Source: Malus domestica (lineage: Eukaryota; Streptophyta; Magnoliopsida; Rosales; Rosaceae). Taken from it: DNA of 64,000 nt. The stretch covers positions 315,001 to 379,000 of the forward strand of contig NC_091662.1 in NCBI RefSeq assembly GCF_042453785.1, given 5' to 3'. A model generated the notes under the pieces. The model did no database searches. It was not told the DNA's origin and saw nothing but the letters and a program-made list of their open reading frames with translations. Made by a program: the position numbers and the translations under genes. Positions 1 through 11,735 of this stretch are shown piece by piece (the stretch's first letter is position 1; each line of letters starts with the position of its first letter).

Positions 1-293
1 CAATGACTGTTATTTTTCATGAGATTTAAATTTAGCAACAGCTAATGAACAGATAATATAGCTACATCAAAAGTTTCATAATGACTCTTGTATTATGAAA
101 GGCCTTATGATTAGAATGGAATTATATGTATATCGGAACAAATAAATAATATCGAATCAAGTAATCAAAAAGCGCATAATAATTCCCATTTTCTCCAGAA
201 AAAAGGGTCAACCTCATACGTAATCTCATCAAATTGTAAGAAGCATGGGAGACAAAAAAACAGAGTACAGCAGATGCATTTGGTGAGGACTAA
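1..293. other. Left edge, 3' flank or intron of the acetolactate synthase subunit gene
   Basis: AT-rich sequence with no coding stretch that I can recognise. It is either the 3' UTR of the minus-strand gene that stops at 294-296, or an intron if that gene continues beyond the left edge (see that entry). Confidence 0.5.
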
Positions 294-1898
294 TCAAACC
301 AAAGCTGAGGAAGAAAATACCCCAGAAGACACATCAGATACAGCATTAACTAGTCCGTTTTCAACCCCCACAAGAGCATCAACAGGAACTGTTCTCTCAA
401 GGTCAGGATATGAAGCTGCTGAATATCGCCAAAATGGAGCGGATGCACCCAACTTTTCCCTCCTCAAGGCAATCTACAGGCAAGAACAACAAAATATATT
501 GATGCATGACACATCACTAAAAACTGCTGAATGAGATCCTAGGTGAAGAAGAAAAGAGAATTTCAATGATTCTATCAAATTGGCACCTTTCCGGTTCTGG
601 CAATTTCTCTGATCCCAAACTTGCTTAAATTTCTTTGCAGAGCAACCATCTTCCCAGGATCTCCTGTCACCTATATCATAAAAATAATAATATAAAAAAA
701 AGTAAATTGGTTTTGGGACTTGAGTAAAAGTCAAACTTTACATCAATGTACAGATGCTCGGTCTTATAAATAATGGAGGAAGTATGAATATTCACTTGGT
801 CTCAACAAAAGGCCTGCATGACATCTGCACTGATCGTGTACCAATCATTACCTCAATGGTTACTGAGTGTTCCGAGATATCCACAATCTTTGCTCTAAAG
901 ATATTCACTAACCACTTGATCTGGTAAATATAAACAAAAACAGAAAATCGTAAACAAACACATTTCAAAACCTTGAGCAATTCTAGCTATGTCTAATACC
1001 AGGGATGATTCTATAACTACCTCGGCATGATAGCTAGGATCGGCATTTACTTTTATAAGCATTAGTTCACGCTCCACCTGAGGCTCAATTGAGAGATCTT
1101 CAACCTACCCGCCACGTTATAATAAACAAACAAACAAGCAAGCAAACAAACAAACTGAAAAATCAGTAAACAAAATAATTTACAAATGTATTCAATACTT
1201 TAACACATAATGCAGCACAAGTGACCAGGAGTTCATAAAAATCCTAAATATTAGCTCAAATAATGCTGCAGGTCACACTTTACCTAGAGTAATTAACATT
1301 TTAATACATTAATTAATCAGAAATTTGTATTAGATTAGAAGCTAAACCTTCATAACATTGACGAGCTTGTTAAGCTGCTCGATCACGAGGCGTAAGACCG
1401 TTTCGGTTCCGGAGACGACGATGGTGAAGAGAGCTTTGTCCTTGTTCAGACCAACAGCCAGGGACTCGATGTTGTATCCCCTCCTAGCAAACACCCCTGC
1501 TATCCGATTTATCATTCCACTTTCGTCCCCAACGAACACCGAAATCGTGTGCCTTCTTACCCTGATTTATCAATCAATAATCGCTAATTAAATTGATTAA
1601 TCTTTTTAACGAAACACACAAATTTACATCTATACATAACGCGTGCATACTTGGAGCGGGTGGTCGAAGGAGGAGAGCCGTTGGAAGAGAAGGCGCTGTC
1701 GGCGATATTCTGGTCGAAGCTTCTAGCGGAGACTGCGAGTTGCTTGTGGCGGTCATGGCTATGGATTATTGATCTCGAAGCTGAACTCGTCAGAGGAAAC
1801 AATAGAGTTTCGGAGAACCCGAGGGATTGGAGGTGCTCCGAGGAGAAGGACCAAGAGAAGTTCGGAGTGCGAACTGAAGCTGAAGAAATGGTCGCCAT
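294..1898 (-). CDS. Acetolactate synthase small (regulatory) subunit, plastid; possibly 3'-partial
   Basis: Regulatory subunit of acetohydroxyacid synthase, the first common enzyme of branched-chain amino-acid synthesis; it binds the catalytic subunit and confers valine/leucine feedback. Exons on the minus strand: 1651-1898, 1348-1561, 1021-1104, 852-920, 587-670 and 294-473, all with GT-AG borders and consistent phase, giving 292 residues. Exon 1 is a Ser-rich chloroplast transit peptide. Next comes an ACT domain ([20 protein letters not shown], then [14 protein letters not shown]), followed by the ALS small-subunit region ([40 protein letters not shown]). Plant homologues usually carry two such repeats in about 480-490 residues; only the first is here. 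The stop at 294-296 follows directly after GCTTTG|GTTTGA, where GT could be a splice donor. Either this is a one-repeat form, or the second repeat lies past the left edge. Start: first ATG before the transit peptide. Confidence 0.85.
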
Positions 1899-3650
1899 TG
1901 GAGTGGAAGAGAGAGAGAGAGAGGCTGCTAGTGTAACTTAAGACTTGCCAATTACGAATGGGAACACGACGCTATTCAAGCAGAGCATTAATCGATTGAT
2001 GATAACACCCTTGGGATTGGTCATGTCAGCTTTTTCAGTATCTTCGTTGGTCCCACTGGATGAGGATCCGAGCTCTCTGTGAGGGGATTGGATCCCCCCG
2101 AATCCCTTTTATCCCGTCTGATTTGCGGTTGAACGGACGGGATTAATGCATCCGGAGGATCTGATAGAAGGATCCGAAGAGGATCTTGTTCTCTTTGTGA
2201 GGATAGCAATTGAATGTATATTGTGATCAATTTTCGTTAAGTACTATATATGTTTAATTTTAAATAAAATTTTAAAATAATTTATAATCATACAATTTAC
2301 GATAAACAATTAAAATATGAAGATAATTAAGATTCTTATAATTTGAATCTGAACCCAAATCCGGTCCCACTCAAATTCTTGGCCTGACTGGGGAATGACG
2401 TGGTCCGATCGGGAGAATGAGTATTTTTTAAAATAAAATTAAAAAATTAGGGTTTAAGTCAGAATTTGGGCCTAGTCCATTAAATTTAGATTTTTTTTTT
2501 TTTTGCATGTGATATGAATCATATGATTAGTCCTCTATAACTACTGGTTAGAAATCTCTGTTATAATTATAATTGTTTGTAGTTAGTTCATTCTTCGATT
2601 TATTCGTGTTTATTATTCTCTATATATTCATATGCATATTATGATTTTCAACTAATAAGACATGTCAAGTGTAATTAAAAAAACACCAATTTTTCTCCAT
2701 TATAAATTCATCGAGAATACAAGGACTAAACATATTAAGTTTTTATACTATATTATATCAACATCATAGGAATAAAACGGCAGCACTCTGTTAATCTTGC
2801 AATCATCAATAAAGAATCATTACTATGAGTCACTTCCAATATACCCTGAGCTTCCTCTTATAGTTCTTAGCTACCGACACAAAACAACAAACAGTACAAG
2901 AACCACCACCTCAACAATGAACAACAGCTACAACTCAAAGATTCAAGTTTGAGCATTAAGTCATAGATGCTACAAAGGTCTCTCATTAATAAGGCAAGAG
3001 AGCAACCACAACCACAACCATAAACACTCTTGTCGTTGGAGCAAAAGAACGACCACAAAAGAAACTACATTTTACATGGTGGTGGGTGGTGGGATCTCCG
3101 ACGAAGTGTTTTTCTCATTTTTTTTTTCTTTTTAGTGGCGAAATTGTTTAATCACCCAACGAGGGATGAACGTTTAGTAATTGAAATGTATAGTACAAAT
3201 TAATGTTGTAGGTGCCAAGTGACCTATCCATGATGTTCATTAATTTTTTTATATGTTTGGATAATTAAACGATTTTCGATTTGAATGATTTTTTTGTAAG
3301 AGTAATCTTTAAATGATGATTAAAAAAAAATTAAATGGTTCCAATTGTTGTGTTTATATGCTCAATATATGGTATTCACAAATGAAGAAATATGTGCATC
3401 CCGTCATTTGGGATGCAAGTATTATCCTAAAAGGAATTAGCTGAAGTAATTGACCGTGGCTCACAAAATTAACGAGTGAATCACAGCGAAAACCCCTTCA
3501 TAATTAAGCTACACAAAAACGGGGTCGTTTCAGTTTAAAGGCAGTATAAGGAATGACAGGAGCCAAACGCACAGCACCGAATGAATTGCGGCGGCAGCGC
3601 GAACAAAGAAGAGAGGAGGAGGGAAACCTAGAAGGGTAGAAGTGGATCGT
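1899..3650. other. Intergenic region between divergent genes
   Basis: Shared upstream region of the minus-strand acetolactate synthase subunit and the plus-strand L2 gene. Apart from a MITE-like relic (about 2055-2335), I see only AT-rich sequence and short poly-A/T runs. A GA microsatellite at 1908-1922 lies in the leader of the acetolactate synthase subunit gene. Confidence 0.6.
2055..2335. repeat. MITE-like relic of the 'ctttgtgaggatc' family
   Basis: Carries the end motif ctctttgtgaggat (about 2190-2204), followed by an AT-rich centre containing tttaattttaaataaaat. Both are shared with sequences near 41.76, 50.56, 59.78 and 59.99 kb. The left part holds extra GGATCC-type palindromic blocks; the right end is degraded. 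Exact ends are not visible. Confidence 0.5.
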
Positions 3651-5042
3651 ATGGCGGTGTGGAGAGCTGGAGCTGCTTCGTCTTCCCTGTTGAATAGGCT
3701 CCTACGCCACTCCAACGTCATCAACGTCCCCACCCGCGCCTCCACTCGCACTCTCTCCACCGGTATTTCATTTCATGCCATTTCCTCATTTGAGATCGAT
3801 TTAAATTAGCTGATCGGAGCTGTTAAAAATGTTTAAGCTTGCATGTTAAGCTCATTGGGTAGGATGTTTGAGGCAAATTGCTGTTTGGTTTCTGAGAAAT
3901 GAAGGGGTAAGAAAAACTAGGATTTCACTCAGTTACTGGTTACGCAAATTTGAAGTGAATTCTTGAGTGAAGTTATCGTCTGCATAATTTCTATATGAAT
4001 GCTTGTTAGTTTAAAAAATTAGGAAAAATACCCCGGCAACTATAAGGTCAATGCCATAGGATTAACCAGAAAGTTATGGCAGAGCCGGTAGGTAGTAGGC
4101 GCCTAGAGTTTGATGAATGAACTGCTGTATTTCAAGGGATGTTTGTGCCATAGTTCTAGGAATGTGGGATGTTTCTATTTGATAAGATAATACAGATGTT
4201 CTGTTTCTCTTAAACAAAACAATGATCAATAAATAACTGTTGTATCCGTAAATGAACAATCATCGTATCTATGTTGATATTGTGCTATTTCCTTTCCTAC
4301 AGATGTTCTGTTTGTATTAAGCAAAACGATGATCAATAAACCATTGTATCCGTAAATGAAGAATCGTCTTCTCTATGTTGATATTGTGTTATTTCATTTC
4401 CTCCTCTTTGGTGTCATCTCTTTCTTCTGCAGTGTAAACTACCTTTGTAAGGTTGCACCCATATAATTTTTAGGAAAAACCTTTCTTTTTATGTTCATTG
4501 ATCTAGTTGCTGCCAAAATGAATTTTACCAGTAGTGTTATACTTTCCGCAGATGTAGCTGGTTCAAGTAATCAGTTGTTTCACTATGATATCAATTCACA
4601 ATACGGAAGGTGCATGCCGCTTGCTGATATGCACATTCAAGCAAAAATACACAGCATCGAGATGAACCCGGGCCAAGGTGGCAAGTTAGTTCGAGCACCA
4701 GGCACTTTTGCAAAGATTTTGAAAGAACCCACTGTTTCAAGGTGTTTAGTGAGACTGCCTTCAGGTGTTGAAAAGTGGATTGATTCTAAATGCCGGGCTA
4801 CAATTGGTACAGTCCCAAGTGATGGAAATAAGCCCAAGAAATTATATAAGGCTGGGCAAAACCGGTGGCGAGGCATCAGACCAACTGTTCGAGGAGTGGC
4901 AATGAATCCAGTTGATCATCCTCATGGTGGAGGTGAGGGTAAGAGCAAGAGTAGTGGGTCTCATGGGAAGGGTTCTCGAACACCTTGGGGAAAGCCTACC
5001 AAGGGTGGTTACAAGACCGGTCCCAACAAGCGTAGAAAGTAA
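3651..5042 (+). CDS. Mitochondrial 60S-type ribosomal protein L2, C-terminal half (nuclear-encoded)
   Basis: In many flowering plants mitochondrial rpl2 is split, and the C-terminal part is encoded in the nucleus; this gene matches that protein. Exon 1 is 3651-3762 (mitochondrial presequence rich in Arg, Ser and Leu) and exon 2 is 4552-5042, joined across a 789-bp intron with GT-AG borders; 200 residues. Exon 2 encodes the L2 C-terminal SH3/zinc-binding-like core: MNPGQGGKLVRAPGT, RCLVRLPSGVEKWID, CRATIGTV, then the peptidyl-transferase-region loop GVAMNPVDHPHGGGEGKS with the invariant HPHGGG, and a basic tail ending PNKRRK. The spacer exon between presequence and core (residues about 38-60) is weakly conserved, as is usual for a transferred gene. 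ATG at 3651 is chosen because it gives the presequence and the intron phase (1 nt) fits. Confidence 0.9.
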
Positions 5043-6038
5043 TGCTTTATCATTCACTTCTTTATGTTGACACTAGTGTGGAATTTAGCTTTGCGATGAG
5101 TTCAGATGGCAATAAAAGTCCACTTAGATGTTTAACTCATCAGAAAACATTCAAGGTTTGCATACCTTATTCCCTTGCCATTTTTCTGAAAGTGTTGGTT
5201 TTTGGATTAAGTTGTGTAAGTAGCTTAGTTGTCTTAGCTGTGACTATCTTTTGGATAAATGAATCCTTAACTATTTGGTATTGAGTGTGTTTGATGTTAA
5301 TTCGCTGAATCAATTTCAAGTTGCATGATCACCAAGGTACTGAGTTGACTTGATGATAGACATTTACATTCTTAGTTTCTTCCCTCGTGTTGGTGCTTGC
5401 AAATATCAAATATGTTTAATTTGATTGTTTCTGATATAGGCTTATCGCTGCTTGCTTTAAGCAATAATAAGCTTGAATGCATCAAGATATGTGATGTCAT
5501 AGAAATCGTTGGCCTCTTTTGAATTGTTTGATAGGTGATAGGTTTGTAGTGCCCGCACTCCTGTGATGAGAAACACACACTTGATGAGTTAGAATGAAAA
5601 TTCACCATATTTCATCACCCATGGCAAAAGTTTACCTTGTTTGAGGGCCTCTCATGTAACATAGAGAAATTGGATTGATCTTGCCCGATCAAACAAGGTT
5701 TGAATGACATGATCTTCCTTAATCCTTGTTTTGTTAGGATGGGTGCTCTTGTTGGGATGAAGTGGTGGCATAGTGGGCATCCCATGTACATAGTGCTTAC
5801 CTTTATGCTTAGTCCTAAAATATGGTTAAAAGTTTGTTGCTCTCCAGAGGTGGTTATTGAATTGGATAAATAACTTTGCATGTGTAAGTTTGTCTTACGT
5901 TGTCGGTCTCAATCCCAGATAAAGGAAGAGAGGGAGGGAGTGTGAGGGTTTGCCAATTGCCTTTGTTTGGTGAGAATTGGGAGTATTGGAGAATGGCATA
6001 GAATAACATTTTGGATGGGGGGAATTGATCTCTCTTAG
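5043..6038. other. 3' flank of the L2 gene
   Basis: Downstream AT-rich sequence. No recognisable gene. Open frames here are short and show no family resemblance. Confidence 0.5.
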
Positions 6039-6366
6039 GGATGGTTTGGTATTGCTCTGCTTTAAAAAAAAAACTGTTTATGCTGTGCTGTAAGAATAAC
6101 TGGCTGTGAAATAAAGTTGTAGAGTGTTTGGTAAACTTTTTTGTAAAAATGCTTTTGAAAAAAAAAAAGCAGTATTATAGTGTTTGGTAAACTTTTATGT
6201 AAAACGGATGTGAAAAAAAAGCCGGTTTTTCAAAGCTGGGTTTTGCAGCTTCTTGTTTTTGGTTTTTTTTCACTCAAAACTATGAAAAAAAACTGAAGTT
6301 GAATGTTTACCAAACACAAAAAGCTCACAGCTTTTTTAGAATTATCTCCATATCAAACCAGACCTT
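6039..6366. mobile_element. MITE with imperfect terminal inverted repeats
   Basis: The left end (about GGGATGGTTTGGTATTG) and the reverse complement of the right end (GGTCTGGTTTGATATGG) match imperfectly over about 17 bp. Inside are poly-A/T arms and twice a 'gtgtttggtaaactttt' block. The shape fits a non-autonomous DNA transposon of about 330 bp; the family is not assigned. Confidence 0.6.
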
Positions 6367-6679
6367 AACGTGTGAAGGTTTGCCAATTGACTTGTATCTC
6401 TTTCATCACGTTGAATGGGAGATATATCATATATTAGTTTTCTTTTTTATCCCGTGCACTAGAATTGTCTTGTATCTCTTTGATCACGGGCACTCACTGT
6501 GTGAGACGATGATAAGATACTTTAATGATTCAACTTGTGTGTTCCATACTCTGGGTTGACCGAGTCGGCCAGATCCACTGATGACTTACAAGTGCACTCA
6601 GCCACTAATCGCATTCATTCCAGTACAAACTTTAACAAACAAAAACAAATATGTCAACATCTTACTTCAAATCAAAGTC

Positions 6680-6990
6680 CCTTTCATGTGGACATAGCCA
6701 CATTCTTTTTTGCTAAATAATTATATTCAAAAGACGGGGAGGCGAATTAAACGTAAAATAGACGTATGTACACTAATTTACGTGACACGTCATCGTCTTT
6801 AAAAAAAAGTGATACAAACGTTCATGCAAAAATTCCTTTCATGTAGACATAGCCACATTCTTTTTTGCTAAATAATTAAATTCAAAGGACGGGGAGGCGA
6901 ATTAAACGTAAAATAGACGTATGTGCACTAATTTACGTGACACGTCGTCATCTCTCAAAAAAATGATACAAACGTCATGCAAAAAAAAAA
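6680..6990. repeat. Two tandem copies of a ~155-bp unit
   Basis: 6680-6834 and 6835-about 6990 are near-identical. Both start cctttcatgt(g/a)gacatagc, contain 'ggggaggcgaattaaacgta' and end in acaaacgt-catgcaaaa. Only a few substitutions and small length changes separate them, so the duplication is recent. No coding content. Confidence 0.85.
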
Positions 6991-8245
6991 AAATTACACA
7001 TCGACCGTGTATTTGTGGCATAAAAGTCGTTCTCACGTGAGCAGACAAAAGGCATAAAACTAATCAGAAAATCATCTGTTTTTTTTCCAATTTTACCCTA
7101 TTTAGTTTTTAGTGCTGGGCGGGGACAAAAAGGACCACACGCTGTTACAGAGAGGCAGAGTGGCAGAGGCAGCTAATTCCTCTTTTAGGCTTAATCCATG
7201 TCATTCTTACCAAATCAAACGAAATTCAGCTACAAGGGAAACAAAATGAATAAAAAGTAACGATTTTCTTTGACAAAATTACAGGTAATTGCTCTTGAAT
7301 AATGACGCAAATAATAACAGAACCTGAAGCAAACTGTAGCGTTGCCGCGTTTTATACGTCCAACAAGAAAATTGAGCTGTCCATTACTCAAAGGTTTTAA
7401 TCGCAAATTGTTTTGGTTTTTTAATTTCAAAATCACTTAACATGGTCACTCAATTTGCTATTGCATGTTAATTTCGTCATTCACACAAATTTTTATAAAA
7501 GAATTTCTGTTTTACTTGTCACGCGAGTAATAAAACTGAATTTTTCACAAAAGCGAAATGGTAGGATCAGATTAATGTGCGACGTTAAATTTCAGAGACT
7601 ATATTGATAGATTCTGGAATAAACGATCAAAAGACATTCAATTTTGGCCACTTTCAGAACTATTTGTTATAAAAACCGTTAACTAAAGGAAAGGAAGGGA
7701 AAGGAAAAGAACTATCCAAAGCGGCTTTTCCGCGGCGGTGTGCGGAAACAGGAGGCAAAAAATAAAAGCATCCCCCCTCCATCTCTCTCTCGTTGAATGC
7801 GCGGCGCCCCACTCGGATCTCTCCTCATCTCTCGCTCTCTCATTCCAGACCTCATTTTCTCTTCCTCTCACCTCGTCGATCGGAATCGAGAGCTTAACCC
7901 CCTCTCTCAGGGCCCCACATTCAAGCTCTCGATCCCGATCCACCACCGCCACCAGCATTACCGGCGGGAACAAGTTCATCCCCAGCAAAACCAAGAAGAA
8001 GAAGAAGATGACAAAGATGATCTTGTATCTGTAGTTGTATAACAGCTGCTGCTGCATGCGCATACTTCTTCCATTGAATTGCAATTGCAATTGCTGCACT
8101 TGAATTATCACAAAGATTGCAGTTGCAGTTTGCAAATTCTGAAACACCACCACCGCCACCACCATATATATATCTGCAGTAAAAGTTGATCGAAAAGTTC
8201 AGGGAGAGACAGACACAGTGATTAAATTAAATTAGATTAATTAAA
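6991..8245. other. Upstream region and 5' leader of the ankyrin/kinase gene
   Basis: From about 7690 the sequence becomes GC- and CT-rich, with ctctctc stretches typical of plant 5' leaders, and it runs into the start codon at 8246. A run of CAC/CCA repeats lies at about 8141-8163. The transcription start is not visible directly. Confidence 0.5.
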
Positions 8246-11200
8246 ATGGAGAACATCGCGGCGCAGCTGAAGCGGGGGATATCGCGGCAGTTCTCCACGG
8301 GGTCGCTGAAGCGGACTCTCAGCCGCCAGTTCACCCGCCAATCCTCGCTCGACCCCAAGAGGAACAACTTGCGCTTCAGCTTCGGCAGGCAGTCCTCCCT
8401 CGACCCCATCCGCCGCAGCCCTTCCCACGACGATGACGACGAAGTCGATCTCTCCGTCCCCGAGAATCTCGACTCCACCATGAACCTCCTCTTCCTCGCC
8501 TGCCGCGGCGACGTCCACGGCGTCGAGGACGTCCTCAATCAAGGCATCGACGTCAACAGCATCGATTTGGACGGCCGTACGGCGCTCCATATCTCTGCCT
8601 GCGAGGGCCACGTCGAGGTCGTTAGGCTGTTGCTCTCCCGCAAGGCCAATATCGATGCTCGTGATCGCTGGGGCAGCACGGTACTCCTTCCTTGCTACGC
8701 TCTTTCTTATCTATCTTATGATCATGAATCAATATAATTATCCTTTCGATTAATTCTCTCTGTGTTAATGTGTTTGCTTAAATTAATCAAATTTTAGTTA
8801 GAATATTATGAGTGTAAATATAATTAACAAAAAAAACATATGCTTACAATTTCGTATTGTTTGTGATATTATAACGGGGGAGATTGCATATTTCAAATGT
8901 GTTGAATGTGGACAGGCAGCTGCAGATGCCAAGTATTACGGGAACACGGAAGTTTACAACATTCTGAAGGCACGTGGAGCCAAAGTTCCGGTAGGTCTAT
9001 ACTCCGATCAACTTCCTTCTTTCTCTCTGATTGAAAATTTTAGCCTGTCTACAGGTGGAGATTCATGCCTTTGTTGCATTCTCTTTGTTTTATTTTCTAG
9101 AAAACCAGGAAGACACCAATGACTGTTGCGAATCCTCGAGAAGTTCCAGAGTATGAGCTCAATCCGTTAGAGCTTCAAGTTCGAAAGAGCGATGGTATCA
9201 CAAAGGTTGTCCCTTTTCCCCTTTTCTCCACCATTTATAGATTTCTGCTCTACTTTTCAATGTTCATGTACACTCCAGTCTACTACTAGTAGTAGTAGTT
9301 ATGATGTGTCGTGTCTAAAGTCTTCGGTGAATTGAACGCAGTTTCTTTGTACTCGGGAAAATTGAAAGTCTGAGTCCCTTCAGGACATGCATAATGCTGC
9401 AAATGGGCAACACAAGTAACTTGTGCTTTGTTATTTAGATAGATTACTGATATGTTTCTCCCTTTTTCTCAATAGGGATCGTATCAAGTGGCTAAATGGA
9501 ATGGTACAAAGGTGTCTGTAAAGATACTTGACAAGGATTGCTACACGGACCCTGAAAGCATGTATGTACTCTCATTCCCTGAAACCTGTTTAGGTGACAT
9601 CGTACTACCACTTAATTCTAATGTAATACAATTTATATAATCTTGTTATTGTTTGATTGCTCCTTAGTTAATTGCAGATCCATTAGTTCAGTGTGGGATG
9701 GCACAATTTTATGTTATAGACTTCTATGACTGTTTTATGATGCATTCTTTCTTCATATTTCCTTAAATCCAACAGTAATGCCTTCAAACATGAGCTGGAG
9801 TTGTTAGAGAAGGTTCGGCATCCTAATGTCGTTCAATTTGTTGGTGCTGTCACCCAAAATATACCGATGATGATTGTGTCAGAGTATCATTCAAAAGTAA
9901 TCTTCTCTCCCTCTCTGCATATAAATTGTATGTGTGCTTGTCCACTCATTATACACTTAAATATCTTAACCATGACTTGGCATGCTTTGATGGTGATATT
10001 TTAGGGTGACTTGGGAAGCTATCTTCAAAAGAAAGGGCGCTTATCTCCATCAAAAGCCCTAAGATTTGCTCTTGACATTGCAAGGCATGTGTTTCTTTTT
10101 CTGCCAATTATTCTTTTAAATCTTCCCATTTAAATAGAAATCATCATACACACACACACACACACACACACAATAAGTTTATGTTCATATGACAAGCACA
10201 TAAATTGCATCATATGATTCATATCTATGAGTACCTCAAGCAAGTTCTTCCTTCTGACGTCTGTAGCTAGGTTCAGCCAGTTCACATTTATGACATTTTT
10301 CTTTCCTTATTCTTGTTACCAGGGGCATGAATTATCTTCATGAATGTAAACCAGACCCAATAATCCACTGTGATTTAAAGCCAAAGTAAGACAACCGAAT
10401 AAATAAGTTGATACATATATGTGTAATTATTGCCTATTGAATTTTGATGGTTCTCTGGTTGGAATGAATGGTTATTTAATATTTGAAATTTGGGTAAGGT
10501 GCCAGAAATATTTTGCTCGATAATGGAGGTCAACTGAAAGTAGCTGGATTTGGCTTGATACGGTTGTCAAAAATCTCACCTAACAAAGCAAAACTAGCAC
10601 AGCCTTGGGCTGACACTGACCTTTCAAGTAAGTTCTTGTACAACTGAATAACTTTCTTGCCTTGAATTCATCTCTCACGATGTGCACTCTATGATAATAT
10701 TATTCGTATTTTAAGAGTAGAGAAATATTCATAATTAAAATTTTGAATTCTGATTGTTGCTTAACTTTCTTGGACCACATGTACATCACCAGGATTTGAA
10801 TTATAATTTTTCCTCTTTCATTCTAGATTTATATGTGGCACCTGAGATCTACAAAGATGAAATTTTCGACAGAAGTGTGGATGCATACTCTTTCGGTCTT
10901 ATATTATATGAGGTACCTTTTTACTATCTTCATTGTGTTATAAAATTTGATTCATTGTCAGTTCAGCACTTCTAAATTAGCTCTACTTGCCTGAGTTTCT
11001 AGAATATGTTTCCTTTCTTGTCAGTACTTTGCATTCTCAAGCACACACGCTATACATAAACACTGTGCTGTGAATATGGCACTCTTGCAGACATTTGACT
11101 TTTGATTCTTATTTTAAAACACCGCTGATTTGGGGGATTTTTTTGTATGGTTTTTTCTTTTTATCTTTTGCGGAAAACATTACATTGTTGTTTATTACAT

Positions 11201-11735
11201 TGAAATAAAGCGTTAACTTGTTCCTTACGTGGATGTGTTTTCTCATAGATGATTGAGGGAATACAACCATTCCATCCCAAGCCTATTGAAGAATCTGTGA
11301 AGCTGATGTGTTTGGAAGGAAAAAGACCGCAGTTGAGGACCAAATCAAAAAGTTATCCCCCTGTACTGAAAGAGTAAGTTTGATTTCAATACAAGTCACC
11401 AAATGGTCTACTGATTAATATGCAATAACTTTTTCTCATCGTATCTGAAAGGGGAATTGTAAAGCTTAAATGATGATGCTACAATAATATGCGTGCAGGT
11501 TGATTGAGGAATGCTGGGATCCAGAACCTGTTATGAGACCCATTTTCTCTGAGATTATTGTACGCTTGGACAGGATAGTTGCGAATTGCTCAAAGCAGGG
11601 ATGGTGGAAAGACACGTTTAAGCTTCCTTGGTATGTCCATCTTCCGTGCATCTTCTTAAGGTTCATAGTATTTTCTCTTACACACGATGAAACTGTAGAT
11701 TTCATTTTCTAACTGCACTGATATGCAGGAAATAA
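8246..11735 (+). CDS. Integrin-linked-kinase-like ankyrin-repeat protein kinase (Raf-like group C MAPKKK)
   Basis: Twelve exons: 8246-8680, 8916-8990, 9101-9205, 9476-9561, 9776-9896, 10005-10084, 10323-10385, 10506-10627, 10827-10912, 11249-11373, 11499-11630, 11729-11735; 478 residues. Layout: basic Ser-rich N-terminus with repeated RQFS/RQSSLDP phospho-like motifs (1-50), ankyrin repeats (about 75-165, e.g. DGRTALHISACEGHVEVVRL), kinase domain (about 200-460). Kinase residues: Lys221 in VSVKIL, the αC Glu in FKHELELLEKVRHPNVV, HCDLKPKN at 316-323, but GFG (336-338) where DFG is expected. The Gly-rich loop is degenerate. Plant ILK-type kinases (e.g. Arabidopsis ILK1) are known for such atypical motifs. 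Likely role: cytoplasmic/membrane-linked stress or ion signalling, by family only. The intron after 10084 has a GC donor. Start: the ATG that opens the conserved N-terminus. Confidence 0.9.
10148..10172. repeat. (CA)n microsatellite in an intron of the kinase gene
   Basis: About 12 CA units within intron 6, just downstream of the GC donor site. Confidence 0.9.

Noticed and set aside
10084-10090. Canonical GT donor 5 bases inside the kinase intron
   Set aside because: Using it shifts the frame and gives a stop soon after the junction, destroying the conserved GMNYLHE segment.
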